Shown piece by piece: positions 43,968-51,515 of a stretch of DNA of 61,532 nucleotides. The position numbers were made by a program, and so were the translations under genes. Numbering within the stretch: position 1 is the stretch's first letter; each line of letters begins with the position of its first letter. The notes beneath the pieces are model-generated. The model had not been told where the DNA came from. It was given only the letters and a program-made list of their open reading frames with translations, and ran no database searches. Origin of the DNA: Myxococcota bacterium (GTDB taxonomy: Bacteria; Myxococcota_A; UBA9160; UBA4427); contig JAPKBZ010000020.1 of the NCBI GenBank assembly GCA_028823175.1, positions 1-61,532 on the forward strand, in the 5' to 3' direction.

Positions 43968-44139
43968 GTCAAGTGCCGGCCGAGGGACGGCGTGCTCCAC
44001 AAGATCCAAGATTAAAGCCCATCCCGAACTCGTCGACTTCTCCGCAGCTCTCGCCTATCCCCAACTGCGCTAGGCCCACGCGCAATTCCTCGGCGAGGCG
44101 GCCTCGCCGAAACGGAATCGTTCCGATAACTTCGCCCCC

Positions 44140-45192
44140 ATGCCCTCGCCTGACCGCCCAATCCATGTCGTTGAAGATATTCGCTTTCGTGCCCACCGGT
44201 CTCCCCCGCGCCACCCGGAAAACCCCGAACGGCTCGCGGCGGTCTCCCGAGCCCTGGCTCGCCACGCGGATCACCTGACCCCGCTGGCGCCCCGGGCCGC
44301 CCACCGCGAAGAGATCATCCGAATCCACAGCCCAGGCCATTACGCCAAGATCCTGAACGCCGTAAAAAGAGCGCCCGCCCATCTCGACGCGGACACCTTC
44401 GTCTCCGAGCAAAGTCTAGAGATCGCGAAACTGGCGGCGGGCGGCACCATCGATCTGGCGCTCAGCGTGGCGCGTGGCGAGGCGGCTTGCGGCATCGCCG
44501 CGGTTCGGCCCCCGGGCCATCACGCGGAAGCCGACCGCCCCATGGGCTTCTGCCTCTTCAACAACGTCGCCATCGCGGCCCGAGCGCTACAGCATGAACT
44601 TGGGCTCGAGAAGATCGCCATTCTTGACTGGGATGTGCACCACGGCAACGGCACCCAGCATTCCTTTGAAAACGACCCCAGCATCCTCTACGTCTCGCTT
44701 CACCAATTCCCCCACTACCCGGGAACCGGCAACTTCAACGAGGCTGGAGAGGGGGCGGGCCTGGGCTCGACCCTGAATCTCGCGCTGCCGCCCGGGTGCG
44801 GCGACCTGGAGTACTGCGGCCTGGTCCACCGGGCCGTGGCCCCCATGATTCGCCGCTTTGCTCCCCAGATGATCCTGGTCTCCTGCGGCTTCGACGCCCA
44901 CCGGGACGATCCGCTCTCGGACATGAACGTGAGCGCCGAGGGCTACCGCGAAATGACCCACGCGGTCGCCGAGCTCGCCCGAGATCTCTGCGGCGGACGC
45001 CTCGCCTTCGTACTCGAGGGGGGCTACGCCGCTTCGGGACTCGAAGAGGGCACCGATGCGGTTCTCGGGGCGCTGCTCGACCCCGGCGAGGCCCGGCCTC
45101 TCCCCGGGCCCGCCAACCGTGGCCTGGCCAGCCTGCTCGAAGCCACGCGAGCCGTCCACGCCGGCCGGTGCCCCGATCTTGGCGCTCTCTAG
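44140..45192 (+). CDS. histone-deacetylase-like zinc hydrolase (HDAC / AcuC / acetylpolyamine amidohydrolase)
   Basis: 350 aa. Class II-type HDAC fold: HPENPERLAAVSRAL, VRPPGHHAEADRPMGFCLFNNVAIAA (His pair), LDWDVHHGNGTQHSF (Asp and His zinc ligands), SLHQFPHYPGTG, SCGFDAHRDDPL (second Asp ligand) and LEGGYA with the final loop Tyr. Bacterial members deacetylate polyamines, acetyl-lysine or acetoin-related substrates; which one is unknown. Last gene before the long mraZ upstream region. Confidence 0.92.
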   Translation: MPSPDRPIHVVEDIRFRAHRSPPRHPENPERLAAVSRALARHADHLTPLAPRAAHREEIIRIHSPGHYAKILNAVKRAPAHLDADTFVSEQSLEIAKLAAGGTIDLALSVARGEAACGIAAVRPPGHHAEADRPMGFCLFNNVAIAARALQHELGLEKIAILDWDVHHGNGTQHSFENDPSILYVSLHQFPHYPGTGNFNEAGEGAGLGSTLNLALPPGCGDLEYCGLVHRAVAPMIRRFAPQMILVSCGFDAHRDDPLSDMNVSAEGYREMTHAVAELARDLCGGRLAFVLEGGYAASGLEEGTDAVLGALLDPGEARPLPGPANRGLASLLEATRAVHAGRCPDLGAL

Positions 45193-45537
45193 CCCTCGAT
45201 CGACCGGGCGATAAACCTTTGTATTAAAAGGGTTTTTATACTTTCCGGGCGCCCCAAAACATCACCGGACCGCCCGCCCTGGGGCGCCGAGCCCTCCGCT
45301 GCCCGGAGTCGCCCCACCCGGGCACGCCCTTCCCCACTCGGCCCCACCCGGGCTGCTCCGGTGCCCAGACCGGGTTCCGAGCCCCGAGTCCACCCGCTTT
45401 CGCCCGTTTCGGACAGCCTGGGTGACCCAGAGGAGAAAGAAAGGGGAAAGTCCGTCTCGAAACGGCGCCGTTTTGCGCAGAACACCGGAAGTTCGAGGGT
45501 AGAGCGCAAAAAAACCACGCCCTATCCGCAAATTTGC
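45193..45537. other. upstream region of the dcw cluster, non-coding
   Basis: No credible gene. It holds an imperfect hairpin (AAACCTTT ... AAAGGGTTT near 45210-45235) just behind the deacetylase gene, an 8-bp inverted repeat GGCGCCCC/GGGGCGCC (45248-45255, 45281-45288), a 13-bp direct repeat GCCCCACCCGGGC (45311 and 45341) and a 14-bp palindrome AAACGGCGCCGTTT (45460-45473). A 145-codon frame across 45361-45798 is rejected because it runs through the promoter and mraZ start. Confidence 0.6.
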
Positions 45538-45566
45538 TTCACAAGCCAGGAGCGGTGGGGTATAAC
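45538..45566 (+). promoter_or_regulatory. sigma-70 promoter of mraZ / dcw cluster
   Basis: TTCACA (-35, 5 of 6) at 45538-45543, a 17-bp spacer and TATAAC (-10, 5 of 6) at 45561-45566. Transcription should begin near 45573, leaving a leader of about 175 nt before mraZ. It is directly followed by MraZ boxes. Confidence 0.8.
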
Positions 45567-45600
45567 AAAGGCGTTGTGGGATGAAGTGGGTCCAAGTGGG
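45555..45600 (+). promoter_or_regulatory. MraZ-binding operator (GTGGG repeats, 10-bp period)
   Basis: GTGGG at 45576-45580, 45586-45590 and 45596-45600 (exactly one helical turn apart), with a fourth GTGGG at 45555-45559 two turns upstream. MraZ proteins are known to bind 3-4 TGGGN repeats separated by 5 nt in front of mraZ. Position immediately after the -10 box fits autorepression. Confidence 0.85.
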
Positions 45601-45749
45601 TCGAGCAACCAGCCAAAAGACCGCACCGCGGTAGCAAAGGCAAAATGGGTGGCAGACACGTTCTCCGACTCAGCGGGATCCCGAAAGGCAACGAACAAGT
45701 CAACTGAAGTGCTTTCCAAACCGGCCCGTCAACATGGAGCTCCCAGGCA

Positions 45750-46202
45750 ATGTTTCGAGGCCGGTTCACACACACGATGGATACTAAGGGACGCGTGAGC
45801 ATCCCGTCAGGTTTTAGAGTGGAAATCCAGCGCCGTAGCCAAAATGATCCGATTCTCGCGAGCCAGGGCTCGCACCTGGCCCTCTTCCCCACCGACGAGT
45901 GGGAGAAGAAAGAAGAGGTCCTCCTGGGGCTGTCGGAATTCGACAACGATGCCATGGACCTCCAGCGGATCATGGTCGGCGAGGCCAGCGACAGCCCCCT
46001 GGACGCCCAGGGAAGAATTCTCGTTCCGACCTTGATGCGCAACGAGGCGGAGCTCGGCAACAAAATTTTGCTCGTGGGCGTTCTCAACCGTATCGAACTC
46101 TGGAATCCGGAGCGCTACGAAGAGAAGAAGCGGATGACCGCCCTGCGTTTCGACGAGATCCAGAAGAACGTGGATCCAAATCGTCAGCAACCGGGCGACT
46201 GA
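45750..46202 (+). CDS. mraZ: transcriptional regulator MraZ
   Basis: 150 aa. MraZ is a ring-shaped DNA-binding regulator of the division/cell-wall cluster, binding repeats in its own promoter. It contains two SpoVT/AbrB-like halves: FRGRFTHTMDTKGRVSIPSGFR and SPLDAQGRILVPTLMR, each with the D-x-x/K/Q-GR-x-x-x-P signature. GGAG lies 10 nt upstream of the ATG. The stop codon runs straight into T8G7, an unusual tract, and the next gene begins 191 bp later. Confidence 0.95.
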   Translation: MFRGRFTHTMDTKGRVSIPSGFRVEIQRRSQNDPILASQGSHLALFPTDEWEKKEEVLLGLSEFDNDAMDLQRIMVGEASDSPLDAQGRILVPTLMRNEAELGNKILLVGVLNRIELWNPERYEEKKRMTALRFDEIQKNVDPNRQQPGD

Positions 46203-46246
46203 TTTTTTTTGGGGGGGAGTTGGGGCGTGGGCCCCAGCAGAGAGGT

Positions 46247-46389
46247 TGGGGTGTCCTCGGAACACTAATTACGACGGCAGCGTGCTTACTGGGGGGTACA
46301 CGTTGCAGTCAAGGCGTTCCGAGGCACCCCATTCTCTTCTCCGCCTTCCCGAGAAGCCCTGCAACCGGGCGATTTCGGGGGACACCCCA
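46247..46389 (+). other. 143-bp nested inverted-repeat element between mraZ and rsmH
   Basis: Outer ends are a perfect 10-bp inverted repeat, TGGGGTGTCC (46247-46256) and GGACACCCCA (46380-46389). Inside, GGGGTG-T-CCTCGGAAC (46248-46263) can instead pair with GTTCCGAGGCACCCC (46316-46330), a 15-bp stem with one bulged T. Inside that, GAC-g-GCAGCGTG (46273-46284) pairs with CACGTTGC-a-GTC (46299-46310), closing a loop with six G. The outer right arm covers the G-rich ribosome-binding site of rsmH (GTG 46394). It could be a MITE/REP-like insertion, a cis-regulatory RNA, or both. Confidence 0.75.
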
Positions 46390-46393
46390 CCTA

Positions 46394-47353
46394 GTGACCG
46401 CTGAATTTCACCACGTACCCGTCCTGCTCAACGAATGCGTCGAACACCTTCACCTTGAGCCGGGTGCGGTCATCCTAGATGGAACCCTGGGCGGGGGCGG
46501 ACACGCGGAGACGATCCTCGAGCGAACCGCACCCGACGGCGTCTTGATCGGCCTCGATCTCGACCAGGATGCCCTGGATGCCAGCGCCGCCCGGCTCTCC
46601 CGCTTCGGCGATCGGGCACGCCTTGTCCAGTCTTCATTTCGCCACCTCGACCGGGCCCTCCATGAACTCGGCATCGAACGCGTCGACGGCGTCTTGCTCG
46701 ATCTCGGCGTCTCGTCGTACCAACTCGATGCCGCCAACCGCGGCTTTCGCTTCGCTGACGCAGAGATCGAAGAAACCCCTCTGGACATGCGGATGGATGC
46801 CTCTCAAGGCCGCAGCGCCGCCGACCTGCTCGCCCAGGCCTCGGCCGAGGAGCTGCAGGGCTGGTTTCAACGCTACGGCGAGTTGCCGGGATCCAAGCGA
46901 CTCGCCGCGGCGATCACGAGCAGCCGTAGAGAAAGGCCGCTGGAGACCACCGCCGACCTCCTGCGCGTCATCCATGAAGCCGGCGTCGGACGCGGGCGCC
47001 GCCACAACCCGGCCACCCTGGTGTTCCAGGCCCTGCGGATCGCGGTCAACGACGAGCTCGGTGCCCTTGAAGAAGGCCTCGATGCCGCCGCCGCCTGCCT
47101 GCGATCGAACGGACGGCTCGTGGTCATCAGCTACCACTCTCTCGAAGATCGAATCGTCAAGCACCGCTTCCGGGCCGCGGCCCGGGGCTGCATCTGCCCT
47201 CCGCGGCAACCGATCTGCAATTGCGGCGTCGAGCCCTCCCTCGAAATTCTCACCCGTCGCCCGCTGAGGCCCGAGGAAAACGAAACCGGCCACAACCCCC
47301 GCGCCCGCTCGGCGCGCTTGCGCGTGGCCCGCCGGCTTCAGGAGGTCGCGTGA
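46394..47353 (+). CDS. rsmH: 16S rRNA (cytosine-1402-N4)-methyltransferase RsmH (MraW)
   Basis: 319 aa from GTG 46394 (MTAEFHHVPVLLNECVEHL). SAM-binding LDGTLGGGGHAETIL (about residue 31), GLDLDQDAL, GVLLDLGVSSYQLD and NPATLVFQALRIAVNDEL, YHSLEDRIVK are all RsmH motifs. Four Cys near residue 270 (CICPPRQPICNC) are also usual. The Shine-Dalgarno GGGGGA lies within the right arm of the inverted-repeat element. Its stop overlaps ftsL by one base (TGATG). Confidence 0.95.
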   Translation: MTAEFHHVPVLLNECVEHLHLEPGAVILDGTLGGGGHAETILERTAPDGVLIGLDLDQDALDASAARLSRFGDRARLVQSSFRHLDRALHELGIERVDGVLLDLGVSSYQLDAANRGFRFADAEIEETPLDMRMDASQGRSAADLLAQASAEELQGWFQRYGELPGSKRLAAAITSSRRERPLETTADLLRVIHEAGVGRGRRHNPATLVFQALRIAVNDELGALEEGLDAAAACLRSNGRLVVISYHSLEDRIVKHRFRAAARGCICPPRQPICNCGVEPSLEILTRRPLRPEENETGHNPRARSARLRVARRLQEVA

Positions 47354-47868
47354 TGGCAAAGCGACCCTCCCCGAAGTCCCGCAACCGATCCGGCGCCCGC
47401 TCGGGTCGCTCGGCCACCCTGGGGCGCCTGGGGTTTCGTACGCGAAGCGGCAAACGCTCGGCGACTCGGAAGAAGCGAGCCCGGCGCGGCAGCCAAGCCT
47501 CCCTCGCCGCTCGCCTCCGGCCCCTCGCGCCGTGGAACTGGCGCATCGCCTTTCCGCCCCAGCGAATGATCCCCGCCCTCATCACGGCAGTGGTCGTCGC
47601 CTTGGGCATGGCTGCCCTCCGAATCGACTTGATTCGTGCGCGCTACGAAACCGGCCAGGGATACAGTGAGGAGCGGAGGCTCAACCAGGAAATCGCCAGC
47701 CTCACCGCCCGTATGCGCGAACTCCGGGATCCCGTCGATCTCGGCCAGGTCGCCCGAGACAGGGGCTTCATTCCGCCCGAACTACTGATCGATCTGACTC
47801 CACTCGAGGAGAAGGATCCCCGCGTGGAGTTCGCCCACTACACCAAGCGCGAGGGCGGTCGCCAATGA
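47353..47868 (+). CDS. ftsL: cell division protein FtsL
   Basis: 171 aa. Long basic N-terminal tail (Arg/Lys/Ser-rich, ~70 residues), one transmembrane helix (about residues 73-91, MIPALITAVVVALGMAAL), and a periplasmic coiled-coil (RRLNQEIASLTARMREL) with the DPVDLGQVARDRGF segment typical of FtsL/FtsB-like proteins. Identification rests on architecture and on the rsmH-ftsI position. The basic tail is longer than in E. coli FtsL. Overlaps ftsI by 4 nt. Confidence 0.85.
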   Translation: MAKRPSPKSRNRSGARSGRSATLGRLGFRTRSGKRSATRKKRARRGSQASLAARLRPLAPWNWRIAFPPQRMIPALITAVVVALGMAALRIDLIRARYETGQGYSEERRLNQEIASLTARMRELRDPVDLGQVARDRGFIPPELLIDLTPLEEKDPRVEFAHYTKREGGRQ

Positions 47869-49967
47869 GATCCCAAGCCCTACGATCGAGCGTGATCCGG
47901 GTGCGGACCCTCCAAGTTCTTCTCGTTCTCAGTTTCTTTGCCCTGGCGATCCGGGCGGGGCAGCTGACCGTCGGCGAGACCCGGGGCGGCGCCCAGGGAG
48001 AACGCCAGGTCCAGCGTCGCCTCGAACTGCCCGGCGCTCGTGGACTCATTCTTGATCGCGACCACCGGGAACTCGCCATCAGCATCGAGGCCCCCTCGAT
48101 TTACGTCTCGCCCCAACACTTTGTCGACCCCAAAGCCACCATCGCGGCCCTTGCTCGGGTTCTCGAACGACCCGCGGCCACCCTGGTCGAGCGCATCGGC
48201 AAGCGAAAGAAATTCGTCTACCTCGCGCGCTGGGTCAGCTCCGAGCAAGCGGAGGCCATCGCCGAGCTCGATCTTCCCGGCGTGGGGATCGAAAAAGAAC
48301 CCCGGCGCACCTACCCCGCTGGACCGATGGCGGCCTCCCTGCTCGGGTTCGTCGACATCGACGGCACCGGCCGGCGGGGGGTCGAACAGATGATGGACTC
48401 CTGGCTCAAGGGCAAATCCCGCCGGATCGACGTGAAGCGAGACGCCCGGGGCCGAGTTCTGGCCAACCCCAGCTTCGACTCGCGCGAAATTTCCGGCGGC
48501 GACATCGTGCTCACTCTGGATGCCGCACTCCAAGCCCAGGCGGAAGCCGCCCTGGCCGAAAGCATGGAGTCGAGCGGCGCACGCCGAGGCCTGGTGATCG
48601 TGGTGGAACCGTCCACCGGGGATATCCTCACCCTGGCCGAAGCCCCGGGCTTCGACCCCAACGCCTTCAGGGAAATCAACTATGGGGACACGCGTAGCCG
48701 CGCCTTCACCGATGCCGTCGAACCGGGCTCGACTTTCAAGGCCTTCCTGGTCGCCGCCGCCCTCGATGCGGGCGTGCTGGATGGGGAAACCATCGTCGAC
48801 ACGGGCGACGGCAAACTCCAGCTACCCGGCAAGACCATCGAGGACAAGCGCAAGGTCGGAGCGACGGATGCAGCGGGGGTTCTGAGACAGTCGAGCAATG
48901 TGGGCGCGGCACTGATCGCCCAGGAACTCGGCAGCGAACTCTACCGGAAGGCGCTCGAGCGTTTTGGGTTCGGGACAACGACCAAGAGCGGCTTCCCCTC
49001 GGAGTCCGCGGGGCTGATGCGAGACTGGCGGAACTGGCAACCCATCGATCAGGCCAACATCGCCTTCGGCCAAGGCGTCAACGTGACCGCCATTCAACTC
49101 GTAATGGCTGCAGCCGCCCTGGCCAACCAGGGCGAGCGGATGCGCCCGCGCATCGTTCTGGCCCAAAGAACTGGACTTGGCGATTGGGAGAGCATCCCAC
49201 CCATGAGCGCCGGGCGAACCATCGAGCCCTCCACCGCCACCAACGTCCTCAGCATGTTGGAGAGCGTCGTGAGTGCGACCGGGACGGGAAGACTCGCGGC
49301 CCTGGCCGGAGTTCAGGTCGCCGGAAAAACCGGAACCGCGCAATTGCTGATCGATGGTGCCTACTCTCGCCACCGACACACGGCCTGGTTTCTCGGCCTC
49401 GCCCCGGCCGAGAAGCCCAAGGTCGCCATCGTCATCGCCCTCGAGGAGCCCGGCCGCATGGGCGGCGGCACCGTCGCAGCCCCCCTCTTCGCCAAGGTAG
49501 CCACTGCTCAGCTCGCACATTATGGAATTTTGACCGAGCCGGAACCGATCGCCGCCGCGCCGCGACCCATGCAACCCATGCCGACCGTCCCCGGGCACCT
49601 CCCCTCACCCCCCCCTTCCGAAACGAAGCAGAAGATCCGGTCGATCGCGGCCCTGGAAGCGGCATCACCGGCCCTCTCCGCATCGGCCGTGGCGACGGGA
49701 CCGAAGCCCCGAGCGACCTCCGCGAGCGCGGAGCGCCGCCGTATCGAAACCGAGCCCGACACCGGACGCGCCGTGCTGATTCCCAACTTCCAAGGGGAGG
49801 CCCTGGCTCAGGCGCTTAATCTGGCCTCGGAGGAATCTCTGCGGCTCCAGTACAGCGGCCCGGCCGGCGGGCGAATCGTCAGCCAGAACCCGTCCCCGGG
49901 AACCATCGTCGCCGGCGATCGCAGAACCGTGGTCGTGCGCTTTTCCGCGCTCCAAGGGGAGGGCTAG
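47865..49967 (+). CDS. ftsI: septal transpeptidase FtsI (PBP3) with C-terminal PASTA-like domain
   Basis: 700 aa. Short cytoplasmic start, one membrane helix (about residues 15-32), PBP dimer domain (GARGLILDRDHRELAIS), then transpeptidase with SxxK in EPGSTFK, SxN in RQSSNVGAA and KTGTA (about residue 487). After residue ~560 a Pro/Ala/Ser linker leads to a PASTA-like module (LIPNFQGEALAQALNLASEE, GRIVSQNPSPGTIV). E. coli FtsI (588 aa) lacks this module. It cross-links septal peptidoglycan with FtsW. Abuts murE without a gap. Confidence 0.95.
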   Translation: MRSQALRSSVIRVRTLQVLLVLSFFALAIRAGQLTVGETRGGAQGERQVQRRLELPGARGLILDRDHRELAISIEAPSIYVSPQHFVDPKATIAALARVLERPAATLVERIGKRKKFVYLARWVSSEQAEAIAELDLPGVGIEKEPRRTYPAGPMAASLLGFVDIDGTGRRGVEQMMDSWLKGKSRRIDVKRDARGRVLANPSFDSREISGGDIVLTLDAALQAQAEAALAESMESSGARRGLVIVVEPSTGDILTLAEAPGFDPNAFREINYGDTRSRAFTDAVEPGSTFKAFLVAAALDAGVLDGETIVDTGDGKLQLPGKTIEDKRKVGATDAAGVLRQSSNVGAALIAQELGSELYRKALERFGFGTTTKSGFPSESAGLMRDWRNWQPIDQANIAFGQGVNVTAIQLVMAAAALANQGERMRPRIVLAQRTGLGDWESIPPMSAGRTIEPSTATNVLSMLESVVSATGTGRLAALAGVQVAGKTGTAQLLIDGAYSRHRHTAWFLGLAPAEKPKVAIVIALEEPGRMGGGTVAAPLFAKVATAQLAHYGILTEPEPIAAAPRPMQPMPTVPGHLPSPPPSETKQKIRSIAALEAASPALSASAVATGPKPRATSASAERRRIETEPDTGRAVLIPNFQGEALAQALNLASEESLRLQYSGPAGGRIVSQNPSPGTIVAGDRRTVVVRFSALQGEG

Positions 49968-51515
49968 ATGCGCCTTTCCACCCTCGTGGCCGCCCTCCCC
50001 GACGAACTCGCGGCCACGGCCTGGCTGGGACAAGAGAGCTCTCGAGACCCCCTCATTCGCGGCATCGCCTACGACTCGCGTCAGGTCTCACCGGGGGATC
50101 TTTTCGTTGCCCTGGCGGGGGCGGTCAGCGATGGGCACGCCTATATCCGCCGGGCCATGGACCTCGGGGCGGCGGCCATCCTTATCGAAAGCGTGCCCGA
50201 GTCCGGCCTCGATCCGGCCTGGCCTACCGTTGTGGTGCCCGATAGCCGAAGGGCGCTGGCCCCCATCGCCGTCCGATTTTTTGGCCAACCCGCCAAAGAA
50301 TTACGATTGATCGGAATCACGGGAACCAACGGAAAGACGAGCACCGGCTACCTCGTTGAAGCCATCCTTCAACAGGCCGGGATCTTGCCTGGGCTCATCG
50401 GGACCGTAGAGATTCGCTACGCGAATGAACGGATCCCCGCAGTCAACACCACCCCCGAGAGCCTCGACCTCCAGCGTACCTTGCGTTCCATGTGCACCCG
50501 GAACATCGAGGCCGCAGTCATGGAGGTCTCCTCCCACGGGCTCGAATTGGGTCGGGTCCGGGGTTGCCAATTCGAAGTCGCCGCCTTCACGAATCTCACC
50601 CAGGATCACCTGGACTTTCACCCCGACATGGCCGCGTACCTCGGCTCCAAGGCCCGACTCTTCCGGGAGCACCTGGCCGAGGACGGGCACGCCGTGATCA
50701 ATGTGGACGACCCGGCTTCGCCCACGCTTCTCGAGGCAGCCCGGCGCGTGGGCGCCCGGACCCTCCGCTGCAGTCGAGACCCCTCTTCGAAGGCCGAGAT
50801 CAAACTCCTCGATTCCGAAATCCGTCTCTCGGGCACGCGCGCCCGGATCGAGATCGAGGGGAAGCCCCTCGATCTCGATCTCCCCCTGCTCGGAGATTTC
50901 AATCTCGAGAACTTGCTCGTGGCGTGCGGCATTGGCCATGCCCTGGCGATCGCACCCGCGCATATCGCCGCCGGCATCGCCGCGTGTCCCCAGGTTCCCG
51001 GACGCATGGAGGTGGTCTCCAGCGCCGATCCCGCCAACCCCATCGCCATCGTCGACTACGCCCACACCCCGGACGCCATCGAAAAACTCCTACAGGCCGT
51101 GCGCCCCCTCTGCGACGGGCGCCTGATCACGGTTTTTGGATGCGGCGGGGACCGGGACCGAAGCAAGCGCCCTCGAATGGCCGAAGCGGTCGCCCGGGGC
51201 AGCGATCTCGCCATCGCAACCAGCGACAACCCGCGCACCGAGGACCCCGGGCAAATCCTGCACGATGTAGAGAGGGGGCTGGGCTCCCTCGAAGCCAGGC
51301 GCCCAGAAGATCTCGGAGAGAACGGGCCAGGCTACGCAATTCTCGAAGATCGGCGTTCGGCCATCCAGCGGGCGATCGAAATCGCCGAACCCCAGGACAC
51401 CGTGGTCATCGCGGGCAAAGGCCACGAGGACTATCAGATCCTCGGACGGGAGAAAGTCCCCTTCGACGACCGCGATGAAGCCCGCAAGGCGCTCGAGCAA
51501 CGGAGCCAATCATGA
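49968..51515 (+). CDS. murE: UDP-MurNAc-tripeptide synthetase MurE (meso-DAP type)
   Basis: 515 aa. Mur ligase adding the third residue of the stem peptide. ATP loop GITGTNGKTSTGYLVEAIL (about residue 110), NTTPESLDLQR substrate segment, EVSSHGLELGRV, the carbamylated-Lys region and the GCGGDRDRSKRPRM block. The acceptor signature SDNPRTEDP (DNPR) indicates meso-diaminopimelate rather than lysine as substrate, which supports a Gram-negative-type wall. Starts immediately after the ftsI TAG; overlaps murF by 4 nt. Confidence 0.95.
   Translation: MRLSTLVAALPDELAATAWLGQESSRDPLIRGIAYDSRQVSPGDLFVALAGAVSDGHAYIRRAMDLGAAAILIESVPESGLDPAWPTVVVPDSRRALAPIAVRFFGQPAKELRLIGITGTNGKTSTGYLVEAILQQAGILPGLIGTVEIRYANERIPAVNTTPESLDLQRTLRSMCTRNIEAAVMEVSSHGLELGRVRGCQFEVAAFTNLTQDHLDFHPDMAAYLGSKARLFREHLAEDGHAVINVDDPASPTLLEAARRVGARTLRCSRDPSSKAEIKLLDSEIRLSGTRARIEIEGKPLDLDLPLLGDFNLENLLVACGIGHALAIAPAHIAAGIAACPQVPGRMEVVSSADPANPIAIVDYAHTPDAIEKLLQAVRPLCDGRLITVFGCGGDRDRSKRPRMAEAVARGSDLAIATSDNPRTEDPGQILHDVERGLGSLEARRPEDLGENGPGYAILEDRRSAIQRAIEIAEPQDTVVIAGKGHEDYQILGREKVPFDDRDEARKALEQRSQS

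Noticed and set aside
45361-45798. 145-codon plus-strand frame upstream of mraZ
   Set aside because: It runs across the promoter, MraZ boxes and the mraZ start, with low-complexity composition and no family.
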